In this document: positions 24,208 through 35,852 of the stretch, in pieces
How the letters are laid out: each line of letters starts with the position of its first letter
How positions within the stretch are numbered: the stretch's first letter is position 1
DNA from: Sinonovacula constricta
Lineage: Eukaryota; Mollusca; Bivalvia; Cardiida; Solecurtidae
Assembly (NCBI GenBank): GCA_007844125.1
Contig: CM017556.1
Coordinates: 69,224,860 to 69,288,859 of the forward strand
Reading direction: 5' to 3'
DNA: 64,000 bases
Notes under the pieces: generated by a model
Databases searched by the model: none
Told to the model about the DNA's origin: nothing
The model's input: only the letters and a program-made list of their open reading frames with translations
Position numbers and translations under genes: made by a program

Positions 24208-26918
24208 AGACACTTGACAAGGCCATAGCAGAGCGGCGGTCTAGTGAGGAGAAAACTGCTTCTATCCGTAGTCGAACGGCCACAAAGCGTGTTTCGTGTG
24301 TCGAGCTGGATGGAGTGGATGGTGGGGGCCGATTAGAGCGAGCTAGCAGCACTCCAAACCTACTGGACAAGGCCAAGAAGGATATTATATATGCAACGCC
24401 AACTGTCCCAAGCAAAGGCTACCCCTCAGAACCCTCATCACCCACTGGGGTAACCATTAGGCCCAAGGGTCCCCCACCTCCTCCACCTCAAGAACAAACA
24501 TCTCCACGGAAGCAAGCTCCAGGACCACCAATCACCGTCAAGGCAGAGATCAACAGCAGTCCATCTGAGGTAGTGGTCATCAATACAAAGAAGCATTCTC
24601 CCTATGCAACGCCAGTTATGCAGAATAAATCAGAAGACAAGTCCCACTATAGATCAAGCTTTCGACCCGATGAACCAGACAATGCTTCTGCTACCCTTCG
24701 CAGAGAGCAGCATAGAACACCAAGTCCAGTCAAACATGCATCAGATTCTGGTGCATCTTCCCCAAGAGATCATGCGGAGAAACAAAATGTGTCCTTTGCT
24801 GAAGATAAAGTGTATGACCATGCTGCTAGCTTCTTGAAGAAGCATCCCAATGCAAGATTGATGATAACAGCTGATGGAGCTGAAAAGGCCAGAAACAGGA
24901 ACTCACGGCTGTATGAGCCAGAACCCGACTATGAGATTGACAGTGGTGAAGACTCCCCAAGAAATCCTCAAAGTCCTAAACCAGCTGTCACAGTGATATC
25001 TATTGGAGAGAAAAAGCCAGCACCGAAGCCTCAAACTCAGCAGTACACTGTTCACTCTACTATTCCTAGTGAGAGCTCCACCCAGAACTTTCCAATTCCA
25101 CCCAGACCTGCTGGGCCTGCCCCTACTCCTCCCACACAGAAAGCTGTAGCCCCCAAAGCTCCACCTTCACCAGCACCTCCCCTGCCTAAATTCTCTCCTG
25201 ATCATGATGAGATTCCTCCTCCAGTGGAATCATTTCCACCTCCCCCTCCACCAATTACTAATAGTGCACCTCCTCCTCCTCCACCTCCTCCTTCACAAGT
25301 ACCACCACCACCTCCTCCTCCTCCTTCTCAAGTTGAAGTTGTAAAGATTGCTACCACAGATTCACTTCCTACCATCACTCCAATTCCATCAGATATCATT
25401 GCTGCAGCTGTTCAGAAACGCCAGGAAAGGATAGCTAAGGAAGGACTAAACATTGGCCCTCCTGCTAGCAAGCCTGTGATAAGCGTTAAAGATTCAAACC
25501 AGGCAGCCATTCTGGCTGCAGTGGCTAAACGTAGAGAGCATCTTGATACCATTGGACAAGAGTCTGTTGTAGCTAGCATTGAAAGTAGGTTACAGAAAAC
25601 AAAGAAATTACAAGCAGCAAAGTTTAGTCTTGCTGGATCAAAAACTGCAAAAAAAGATGGTGATAATGGTGTTTCACAAGGTCAGCCCTTTAATTCAAGT
25701 CAGGTTAGCCCAGTGACAAAAGAGATTGAGAAGAAAGTGCAAGCTTCTAGAGACACTCCTGTTAAAGAGGTTAATACTTCATCTGCAAAAGAACTAAGTT
25801 TTACTGTAAAAACACCAACTTCCAAGCCATCCACTAAAATTCCGCCTAAACCAACCAATGAAACTAACGTAAGTGCCAAAGTGAATAGACAAGAAAGTTT
25901 GAAACTGAAGCCAGAGCCATTGGCAAATGCTCCTGTTACTCAGAAAACAGCAAGCACTGAGACAAAGAAGGAAGAAAAGACTGGTGAAATTGTCAATGGA
26001 CAGTCTGACTTTTTGGCTTTGGCAGAGAAGAGAAGGCAGGAGTATTTACAGCGGAAGCAAAAGTCTCCGCCAGGGTCCAAGACATCAACACCTGGAACAT
26101 CTACTGTTGGCACACCAGAGAAAGACAAGTTTAGATCTAACAAGATTGTGATCAACTCATTTGAGAAAAAGAGCACATCTCCTCCTGTGTCTGCTAAACC
26201 TAAGACTAATGGTACAACAAAGGGTTACACAGAACTACAGTCTCCTCAAGGACTAGTGAAAGTGAAGCCACTGACATCAGTGAATGGTACACAGAAAATG
26301 AATGAAAGGAATCTGGGAGTTGCTCCCCCACCTCCTCCTGGCTTCAGGGATGACCGGTCAGTTGACAATACAGTAGTGCAATTGGAAATTATTCCTCCTC
26401 CACCCAGTTTTTCATCTGACAGTGGCACAGACATGAATGTCCAGCACAGCCCTGGTTTCTCACCAGACACAGCCAGTCTGGTGTCATCTCTGTCAACACT
26501 CTCATCCCTCTCTGGGGACCATAATGACGGAAGGAGTAACGGCTATGAAGATCTCATAGCCCCACCTCCTCCAGGTTTCGACGATGGTGTGGACAGTTTC
26601 ATTCCTCCACCTCCTGAATTTGGAAGTGACATTGGCAGGAAAACTGCATCAGACTTTGATGATAAGCCAGTAGAACAGTGGTTGTGTAAGGATGTTCTCG
26701 ATTGGTTGGACAGTTTGAAAATGAGCCAGTACAAAGAAAGCTTTCAAACAAATTGTATTGATGGAAAGAAATTGCTGGCCTTGACCAGGAACAATTATAT
26801 CGAGCTTGGAGTGTCGCAAGTGGGTCATAGAATGAACATTGAAAGGTCAATTAAGAAGGCTGCTGCAGTGAAGCAGAATAATAACTTGCATGATATAATT
26901 GCCTCAGAACATTTGTGA
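24208..26918 (+). CDS. SHANK: SHANK terminal exon: proline-rich region and SAM domain
   Basis: A single 2.7 kb exon from acceptor TTATCTTGCAG to TGA at 26,916. It opens with a helix continuing the previous exon (LDKAIAERRSSEEKTASIRS). Then comes a long disordered Pro/Ser/Thr region with polyproline runs at about 25,240-25,325 and a basic IPPKP motif near 25,840. Four PPxxF-type sites (PPPGF, PPPSF, PPPGF, PPPEF at about 26,325-26,625) each precede Asp/Ser residues; PPxxF is the Homer EVH1 ligand. The last about 70 codons (from about 26,659) form the SAM domain: VEQWLCKDVLDWLDSLKM, YKESFQTNCIDGKKLLALT, LGVSQVGHRMNI. SHANK SAM domains polymerise into sheets that organise the postsynaptic scaffold. 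No frame damage is seen. Counted from the ATG at 24,315 alone this would be 867 residues, but the exon clearly starts upstream. Confidence 0.96.
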
Positions 26919-28070
26919 GAAACTGGAATTATTAATTTTTATTCCATGGATAATGCACAAAGTGATAAAAGTCTTGCTGACTGAGAAGCAGGATGTTTTA
27001 AGGTGCTGACATAAGGCATTTATTGTGCAAAAATGCCATTTTCCCCACAAAGTGAAATTACAAATATATTGTGTTTTGTGATTAAAGACTTCCTGTGTTT
27101 GGAATATACAGTGTGATAATACAAATGAAGATTTATTTTTCGACAAAAGTGGAAACTTGCCAGGTGTTGGATTATTGTTTGCCTGTTGATTGACTGAGTG
27201 CATATTGTCAAAAGCTGCTTTTGTTTTATTTTGTTATGTTGATTGACAGGTACAAGAAGCTCTAGATGAACTGTGCCAGTACTAAAGGAGAGCTAGATAA
27301 TCGAATTTTGTGTGCCTTTATTAGCTATAATCAGTTTGTTTATCAATATAATTTAGTCAGGACATTAAGGACTCGTAATTTCTCTGTCCTAGGTAATCTG
27401 CCACAGAGATTATTTCAAATCTTAAAACTTCTATTATGCAACATTTATTTTTATATATATTATATTAGCATCTTTGCATGTGTAAACTGTGTCATAGTTT
27501 ACCCTCTCCTTTTAGTTTCACTTTTAGCTATAGCCTTCATTTAGGTACAAAAGTAAATCTGACATATGAGGCCAGGTAAATTGTTGTCTGGTAAAATTAT
27601 TATTTTTATTATTATATAGAATCATGAAATAACAATCTATAAAATTTGTTTATGTACACAATTGGCAATACATCTTGATAAACTTTTCATCAGTTTTCTG
27701 CAAGTTGTATTTCTCGGTATAACAATATTTATTTTAATAAATATATTTCTGTGCCGAGGATCTCTATAGTGTTTAATGATTGGCTAACATCAGTACAACC
27801 TGACCCACCTTTATTCTAGATTGAGTCAGGGTTATCAGCTTGTCTTGTCATCAGATAAAATATGATGTCTGTTATAGCTATAACAGTTGTATAAGTTATG
27901 TAAATATAATGCAGTTAGTTGTCCAAACATTCCTGTTATTCCTGTAAAATATGAGAGACATCTTACAATTATAAATGTATGTGTAGTTTTTACCATGGCA
28001 TGTTTTTTTGACATACATGATAGCATTAACTACATTGATTGTTATGATGAATAAAATAAAAGGGGAACAG
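26919..28070 (+). other. SHANK 3' UTR (probable) with poly(A) signals
   Basis: AT-rich sequence directly after the stop. AATAAA hexamers occur at 27,736-27,741 and 28,050-28,055, with further ones near 28,146. Which is used cannot be told from sequence alone. The reverse-strand frames over 26,904-27,211 show no domain and are treated as chance. Confidence 0.55.
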
Positions 28071-31000
28071 TTTTAAAAATCAGTTATTAACAAAATATTT
28101 TAATTATGTAAATATCTTTAGTTTCATGTGCTGAAACATGATTAAAAATAAAACAATGATTTGACATGTCACAAGACTTTCACAATCTTCAATTATATAC
28201 GTTGATTTTCTGTTTATCTTTTAGGTGATTATCCAGTTTAGATTAAATGGAAACCATAATTAATTATCAAATTTAAAAAAAAGTGTAACACTCTAAGAGC
28301 ACATTGTTATGTATATGTATAAATTAACTTACATGTGCATTTAAGTGATTTTAATTGTATTTATACGTACAATATTCAAGTGTAAATAAGAAAAACAATT
28401 AAGAGAGGAAAATATGTTGCATCTTATGCCTTTAATAGTCTTTCTGGTGTGAGATTACATGGTCCCTTAATTATATAAAGTCATATATCACCAAACAAAC
28501 TATATCCTCATTTTATGATTAAAATTAATTTACCAATTTGTCAAACTATAAAGTCTACTGTTTGGTATTTTTATGTTATTGATCATCCTTTTGCCAAAAT
28601 TTGCTAAAGTGAAGAATACACATCAGCTTTTACTTAAACACACAAGTGTCTAGAAATTTTGCTGGAAATGCAGCACCAAATGAATCCGCTCCAGACCAGC
28701 CAGCTGCCAGCTGGGGTTGTCAGATCTGGCTCCACACTATTTGCCTAACCTTATGCTAAGAGTCAACCTGCCTATATACATACTTGATACTTGATTAACA
28801 ATTGTCATTCTGAAGTTTCGTCAGTCAAACTTGACAAACTTGTTCAAAATGTGTTATTGTAAATGCAATTATTATAAAACATGTAATATTGTAACAGTTG
28901 TCATACAATTGTGTAATTAAATTTTTAATGTAGGTATTATTTTGTACAGAGACCACTATTTTGTTTTTTTCTAACAAACTAATTCTTCCTTTTTGCCTAC
29001 ATGTGTAATGATTTCTATGTATACATTCACAGATAAAGTTCCTCTACCATCAGCCTGTAGCATCATGTTATGTACATATTCCCAACATTCCACTGTATTG
29101 TACATTTCCATTGTTATATTACAACCTGTACCTTATTTATAAAGAGATTTATTCATTATTAAATAGTTAACTGCATTTTGTATCAACTTTTTTTTACCAT
29201 TTCTATAATTCATTGTTCTCAGGACAAGTAAAGTTGAAATCAAGAAGTACCATTTGTAAGAAGAATGTTTGATTTTATTATATATGCACATTTCATTGAT
29301 ACAATTATAGTCAATATGCAAGCCGTAGTGGCTACAGAACAGAAGTATAAGGATGCACCTATGGCCAAGCAGTTAGTGTTACATCTCAGCCCCTTAACGT
29401 GTGGGCACAAGTTCTGGCTACAGTTTTTATATGGAGTGGTTTTTCAACTTTCTTGCAGTGCGCTAAGTGTTCTTTCCTAAATTTCTCCGTGTTTAATTAG
29501 CTAGGCGTCACCAATTAGACCATTACTGTGTCAGTGCAATATAACAAAAATAAACACAAAACAACAAAACATAAATATAGTTTATTCAGTCAAAGATACA
29601 AAAGAAGATATTTATTTGTGCAAATAAGAAATGTTATATATATAAACCATTATCAGATTGGCCAGCATCTGGAAGATGGAGCAATATGATGTTTGAGTGG
29701 CCCATAGAACTTCTCAAGGCTAGTTACTGCTCACTCTGAATGTCATGCAGTAGTTTCAGTAAATGAAAACAATAATAATAAACTCCTTAGTTTTAATCAT
29801 TATTATCTTCACTGACAGACTGTAGTTTTAAAATGATTAATTCATAACATCTTATTGAAAAACAGTTACAAGAAAAGAAATATAAGCCTTACATTCATAA
29901 ATTAAACACAAGCACGTTTGTATAATATCAGATGGTAGACATAACAGGTGCCAACAGAATTTGTTATTTAAGATATTCTTATACTTCAGCCTTACAAATA
30001 TGGCACTTTTATTAATTATAAATTATTTATTAAGTACAGCCATACTTATTGTAATGCAGCAACTACAGGATGATAGAACGAAGTGCAGGATTTACCTTTC
30101 ATTACATTTATGATTTAAGGCAATCAATGGTATGTTTATCAGTGTATCACAATATAATTTTCTGTATATATGCAATATAAAAATTAATGAATGGCGAATC
30201 TTGCTGTTCATTCTATCATATGCTGCATTTGCAGCATTACAATAAATATAGTTGTACATAATATATAAATAATTATAAATAAAAAATAAACAAATTAATA
30301 AAAAATGATGATATTTTTACTTTTTTTCTTCTTATAGACAAATATATAAACCAACAATTTACATACTTTGACTTAAACTAATTAAAACTGGTAATATTGT
30401 CATCAAATAAAAAATGTGTCCACATTAAATCACTATAATAAAAAGATCTGTGAAATGCTGAGAGCTTCTTGGTTTTGTATTTATATCAATAAAAAATGAA
30501 TTCAATGGGATGTTACTTAATATAACATTAAGCACTTGCATACAAGTCACTGGCTAGCAAAAGATGTTTCAGGAGTCATAAGACTAAGGGAAGTAACAAT
30601 GCAAACCTATAAATGACTAGTATATATTGATTTACTTCCCCTATATTAAATTATTACATCAATGGTATTATTACTGTTGAACAATGCCCTTTGGATTAGA
30701 AGAATAATCACAATGTTCACAATTTATTTTACGGTTGAGGCAGAAAACATAGTTTAATACTACTACTAATAAGTTATGAATAGACACATTGGTAATATAA
30801 CACTAAGTAACACTGGGAAAGGACATCTAAAAATTACTACATGTGCTTTTTTCTGATCATTCGTATATTATAACCTGTGTAGACCACTGTTTACATATAA
30901 CATGTGTTAAACATGTTGTTGATAAAAGACATTTGACCAATGTCACAATATTTTAAAAAAAGAAAAACAACAGAATGACAATTATGCAAATAATAATTAG

Positions 31001-31231
31001 GTTGAAAATCAATATCAAAACTTTTTGCCATTACTTCCAAATGCCACAGACCTGATATATGGTTTGTATAGCCTGGTGACGGATCATAATGAATTTTGTG
31101 CATCGTGTGTTTGTCATAACAACATAATAACATTTTATCATAGCATTTTTTCTCAACCAGGTTATCTTTTGACTCGAGTCGAACTATTTTTTACAACACC
31201 TAGTAATATCTTGGACCTTAAGATCTATGAG
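28071..31231. other. AT-rich intergenic stretch
   Basis: No gene recognised. It contains one palindromic repeat copy near 28,660 and several long A/T runs (30,240-30,310). The frames at 29,133-29,480, 30,891-31,133 and 31,025-31,267 have no recognisable content. Confidence 0.6.
28660..28750. repeat. Dispersed palindromic repeat, copy 11
   Basis: CTCCAGACCAGCCAGCTGCC, AGCTGGGGTTGTCAGATCTG, CTCCACACTATTTGCC. It keeps the CAGCTG centre and outer ACTATTTGC arm, outside the SHANK coding region. Confidence 0.5.
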
Positions 31232-34200
31232 GGGCAGAACCTGCAAACGAAAACCGTGTCCTCCTAGGACTGCCGGTTCGCGAGCAACAGGGTCCCCCCT
31301 TCTGTACGAACCCCATGTTAGGGGTAGTACGAGCACGCCATGTTGACCCCCGTTTTGACCCCAGAGAGCTAAAACTTGGCAAGAACCGAGGAGCAGAACC
31401 TGCCAACGAAAACCGTGTCCTCCTAGGACTTCCGGTTCGCGAGCAACAGGGTCCCCAATCCTATACGAACCCCATGTTAGGGGTAGGACGAGTACTATAT
31501 TTTGTCCCCCGTTTTGACCCCAGGGAAGTGAAACTTGGCGAGAACCTCGGGCCTGAGGGGCCGAACCTGCCAACAAAAACCGTGTCATCCTGGACATCCG
31601 GTTCCTGAGCAACACGGTCCCCCCTTCTGTAACAACCCCATGCTATGGGTAGGACGAGTAGCCATTTTGACCCCCGTTTTGGCCCCAGGGAGCTGAAACA
31701 TGGAAAAAGCCTCGGGCTCGAGGGGCAAAACCTGCCAATGAAAACCGTGTCCTACTAGGACTTCCGGTTCGGGACCAACACGGTCCCCCATCTATACGAA
31801 CCCCATGTTTGGGGTTGGACGAGTACTCTATTTTGCCCCCCGTTTTGACCACAGGGAGCTGAAACTTGGCAAGAACCGAGGGGCAGAACCTGTCAACGAA
31901 AACCGTGTCCTCTTGGATTTCCGGTTCCTGAGCAACAGGGTCCCCGCTTCTATACGAACCCCATGTTATGGGTAGTACGAGTACGCCATTTTGACCCCCG
32001 TTTTGGCCCCAGGGAGCTGAAACTTGGCAAGAACCTCAGGCTCGAGGGGCAGAACTTGCCAACGAAAACCGTGACTTACTAGGACTTCCGGTTCGCGCGC
32101 AACACGGTCCCCCATCCTATACGAACCCCATGTTAGGGGTAGTACGCGTTCGCCTTTTTGCCCCTCGTCTTGACCCCAGGGAGGTGAAACTAGGCAAGAA
32201 CCTCGGGCCCGAGGGGCAGAACGTGCCAACGAAACCGTGTCCTCGTAGGACTTCCGGTTCCCGAGCAACAGGGTCCCCCCTTCTATACGAACCCCATGTT
32301 AGGTGTAGTACGAGTACGCCATTTTGCCCCCCGTTTTGACCCCAGGGAGCTGAAACTTGGCAAGAACCTCGGGCGCGAGGAGCAGAACCTGCCAATGAAA
32401 ACCGTGTCCCCCTAGGACTTCCGGTTCCCGAGCAACAGGGTCACTTTCCTTTCAAACCCCATGTTAGGTGTAGTACGATTACGCCATTTTGCCCCCCGTT
32501 TTAACCCCAGGGAGCTGAAACTTAGCAAGATCCTTGGGCCCGAGGGGCAAAAACTTGGCAAGAACCTTCTATACGAGCCTCATGTTAGGTGTAGTACGAG
32601 TACGCCATTTTGCCCCCCGTTTTGACCCCAGGGATGTGAAACTTGGCAAGATCCTCGCGCCCGAGGGGCAGAACCTGCCAACGAAAACCGTGTCCTCATA
32701 GGACTTTCAGTTCCCGAGCAACAGGGTCCCCCTTCTATACCAAACCCATGTTAGGTGTAGTACGATCCCCCCTTCTGTACGAAACCTTTGGTAGGGGTAG
32801 TGCGAGTACGCCATTTTGCCACCCCCGTTTTGACTCCAGGGAGCTGAAACTTGACAAGAACCTTGGGCCTGAGGGGCAGAACCTGCCAACGAAAACAGTG
32901 TCCTCCTTGACTTCCGGTTCCTGAACAACACGGTAAACCCTTCTATACGAACCCCATGTAATGGGTAGTAGGAGTACGTCATTTTGACCCCCGTATTGGC
33001 CCCAGGTTCTGAAATTTGGCAAGAACCTAGGGTTCGAGGGGCAGAACCTGCAAACAAAAACCGTGTCCTCCTAGGACTGCCGGTTCGCGAGCAACAGGAT
33101 CCCCCCTTCTATACGAACCCCATGTTAGGTGTAGTACGAGTACGCCATTTGGCCACCAGTTTTGACCCCAGGGAAGTGAAACTTGGCAAGATCCTCGGGC
33201 CCGAGGGGCAGAACCTGCCAACGAAACCGTGTCCTCCCAGGACTTCCGGTTCTCGAGCAACAGGCTCCCACCTTCTATACGAAACCTATGTTAGGGGTAG
33301 TGCGAATACGCCATTTTTTCACCCCCGTTTTGACCCCAGGGAGCTGAAACTTGGCAAGAACCTCGGGCCCGAGGGACAGAACCTGCCAACGAAAACCGTG
33401 TCATCCTGCACATCCGGTTCCTGAGCAACACGGTCCCCCCTTCTATAACAACCCCATGCTATGGGTAGGACGAATACGCCATTTTGACCCCTGTTTTGGC
33501 CCCAGGGAGCTGAAACTTGACAAGAACCTCGGGCTCGAGGGGCAGAACCTGCCAATGAAAACCGTGACTTACTAGGACTTCCGGTTCGGGACCAACATGT
33601 TCCCCCATCCTATACGAACCCCATGTTAGAGGTTGGACGAGTACTCTATTTTGCCCCCCGTTATGACCCCAGGGAGCTGAAACTTGGCAAGAACCTCGGG
33701 GCCGAGGGGCAGAACCTGCCAATGAAAACCGTGTCCTCCTGGACTTCCGGTTCCTGAGCAACAGGGTCCCCCTTCTATACGAACCCCATGTTATGGGTAG
33801 TACGAGTACGCCATGTTGACCCCCGTTTTGGCCGCAGGGAGCTGAAACTTGCCAAGAACCTCGGGCTCGAGGGGAAGAACTTGCAAACGAAAACCGTGAC
33901 TTACTAGGACTTCCGGTTCGCGAGCAAAACGGTCCCCCATCCTATACGAACCCCATGATAGGGGTAGTACGCGTTCGCCATTTTGCCCCTCGTTTTGACC
34001 CCAGGGAGGTGAAACTTGGCAAGAACCTTGGGCCCGAGGGGCAGAACGTGCCAACGAAACGGTGTCCTCGTAGGACTTCCGGTTCCCGAGCAACAGGGTC
34101 CCCTCTTCTATACGAACCCCCTGTTAGGTATAGTACGAGTACGCCATTTTGCCCCCCCCCCCCCCGTTTTGACCCCAGGGAGCTGAAACTTAGCAAGATG

Positions 34201-34250
34201 CGAGGGCGCGAGAGGCAAACCTGCCAACGAAAACCGTGTCCCCCTAGGAC
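31232..34250 (+). repeat. GC-rich satellite, about 167-bp monomers, forward block
   Basis: About 18 head-to-tail units. The monomer runs through ACTTCCGGTTCCCGAGCAAC, TTCTATACGAACCCCATGTT, GTACGAGTACGCCATTTTG, TTTTGACCCCAGGGAGCTGA, a perfect palindrome CCTCGGGCCCGAGG, and CGAAAACCGTGTCCTCCTAG; my consensus counts 167 bases. Units differ by point changes and small indels; one unit near 32,555 is rearranged and one near 34,150 has an expanded C run. Many short open frames exist on both strands and are by-products of the repeat. The block begins abruptly in AT-rich DNA at about 31,232. Confidence 0.95.
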
Positions 34251-35852
34251 CCTGGGGTGAAAACGGGGGGAAAAATGGCGTACTCGTACTAACCTTAACA
34301 TGGGGTTCATAAAGAAGGGGGGAGCGTGTTGCTCGGGAACCGGAAGTCCTAGGAGGACACTGTTTCGTTGGCAGGTTCTGCCCCTCGGAACCGAGGTTTT
34401 TGGCAAGATTCCCCTCCCTGGGGGTAAAAACTGGGGTAAAAATGCCGTCCTCTTCATACCCCTAAAATGTGGTTCGTATAGAATGTGGGACCGTGTTGGT
34501 CGCGAACCGGAAGTCCTAGGAGGACACGGTTTTCATTGGCAGGTTCTGCCCCTCGGGCCCGAGGATTTTTCCAAGTTTCATCTCCCTGGGTTGAAAACGG
34601 AGAGGGGGGGGGGGGGGGGGGAATGGCGTACTCGTGCTAATCCTAACATGGTGTTCGTATAGAAGTAGGGACCCTGTTGCTCGGGAACCGGAAGTCCTTG
34701 AAGGACACGGTTTTCGTTGGCAGGTTCTGCCCTTCGGGCCCGAGTTTCTTGGCAAGTTGGGGGGGGGGGGGGGGGGGGGATGGCGCACTCGTTCTTACCG
34801 TAACATGGCGTTCCTATAGAAATGTGGGACCGTGTTGCTCGCGAACCGGAAACCCTAGGAGGACACGGTATTCATTGGAAGGTTTTGACCCTCGGGCCCG
34901 AGGATTTTTCCAAGTTTCATCTCCCTGGGTTGAAAACGGGGAGGGGGGGGGGAAATGGCGTACTCGTGCTAATCCTAACATGGTGTTCGTATAGAAGTAG
35001 GGACCCTGTTGCTCGGGAACCGGAAGTCCTTGAAGGACACGGTTTTCGTTGGCAGGTTCTGCCCTTCGGGCCCGAGTTTCTTGGCAAGTTTCACCTCCCT
35101 GGGATCAAAACGGGGGGCACAATGGCGTACTCGTCATACCCCTAAAATGGGATTCGTATAGAATGGCGGAGTGTGTTGGTCGCGAACCGGAAGACCTAGG
35201 AGGACACGGTTTTCGTTGGCAGGTTCGGCCCCTCTGGTGTGAGGTTGTTGCCAAGTTTCAGCTCCCTGAGGTGAAAACGGGGGGTAAAATATCGTACTCC
35301 TACTACCTATAGAAGTGGGGAACCTGGTGCTCGGGAACCGGAAATCCTATGAGGAAACGGTTTTCGTTGCCAGGTTCGGCCCCTTGGGTCCGAGGTTGTT
35401 GCCAAGTTTCAGCTCCCTAGGGTCAAAACGGGGGGGGGGGGGGGGGGGGCGCAAAATGGCGTACTCGTACCAACCCTAACATGGGGTTCGTATAGAATGT
35501 GGGACCGTGTTGCTCGCAAACCGGAAGTCCTAGGAGAACACGGTTTTCGTTACCAGTCTCTGCCCCTCGGGCCCGAGGGTTTTGCCAAGTTTCATCTCCC
35601 TGGGGTGAAAACGAGGGACAAAATGACGTACTCGTGCTAACCCTAACAGGGTGTTCGTATAGAAGGTAGGAGCCTGTTGCTCGGAAACCGGAAGTCCTAG
35701 GAGTTTCAGCTTCCTGGGGTAAAAACGGTAGGCAAAATGGCGTACTTGTACTATACCTAACAGGGGGTTCGTATAGAAGGGCAGACCCTGTTGCTCGGGA
35801 ACCGGAAGTCCTAGGAGGACACGGTTTTCGTTGACAAGTTCTGCCCCTCGGA
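34251..35852 (-). repeat. Same satellite, inverted block
   Basis: About 10 units of the same monomer in reverse orientation (for example GGAACCGGAAGTCCTAGGAG, CACGGTTTTCGTTGGCAGGT). The switch is between 34,250 (CCCCTAGGAC) and 34,251 (CCTGGGGTGAAAACGG), with no spacer. The pyrimidine-purine run next to GTTTTGACCCC has expanded into long G homopolymers in several units (about 34,603, 34,757 and 35,428), always at the same monomer position. It ends at about 35,852 in plain AT-rich sequence. Confidence 0.93.

Noticed and set aside
31184..35312. Many open frames of 60-170 codons on both strands
   Set aside because: All lie in the GC-rich satellite, repeat with the monomer and shift frame between units; they are by-products of the repeat.
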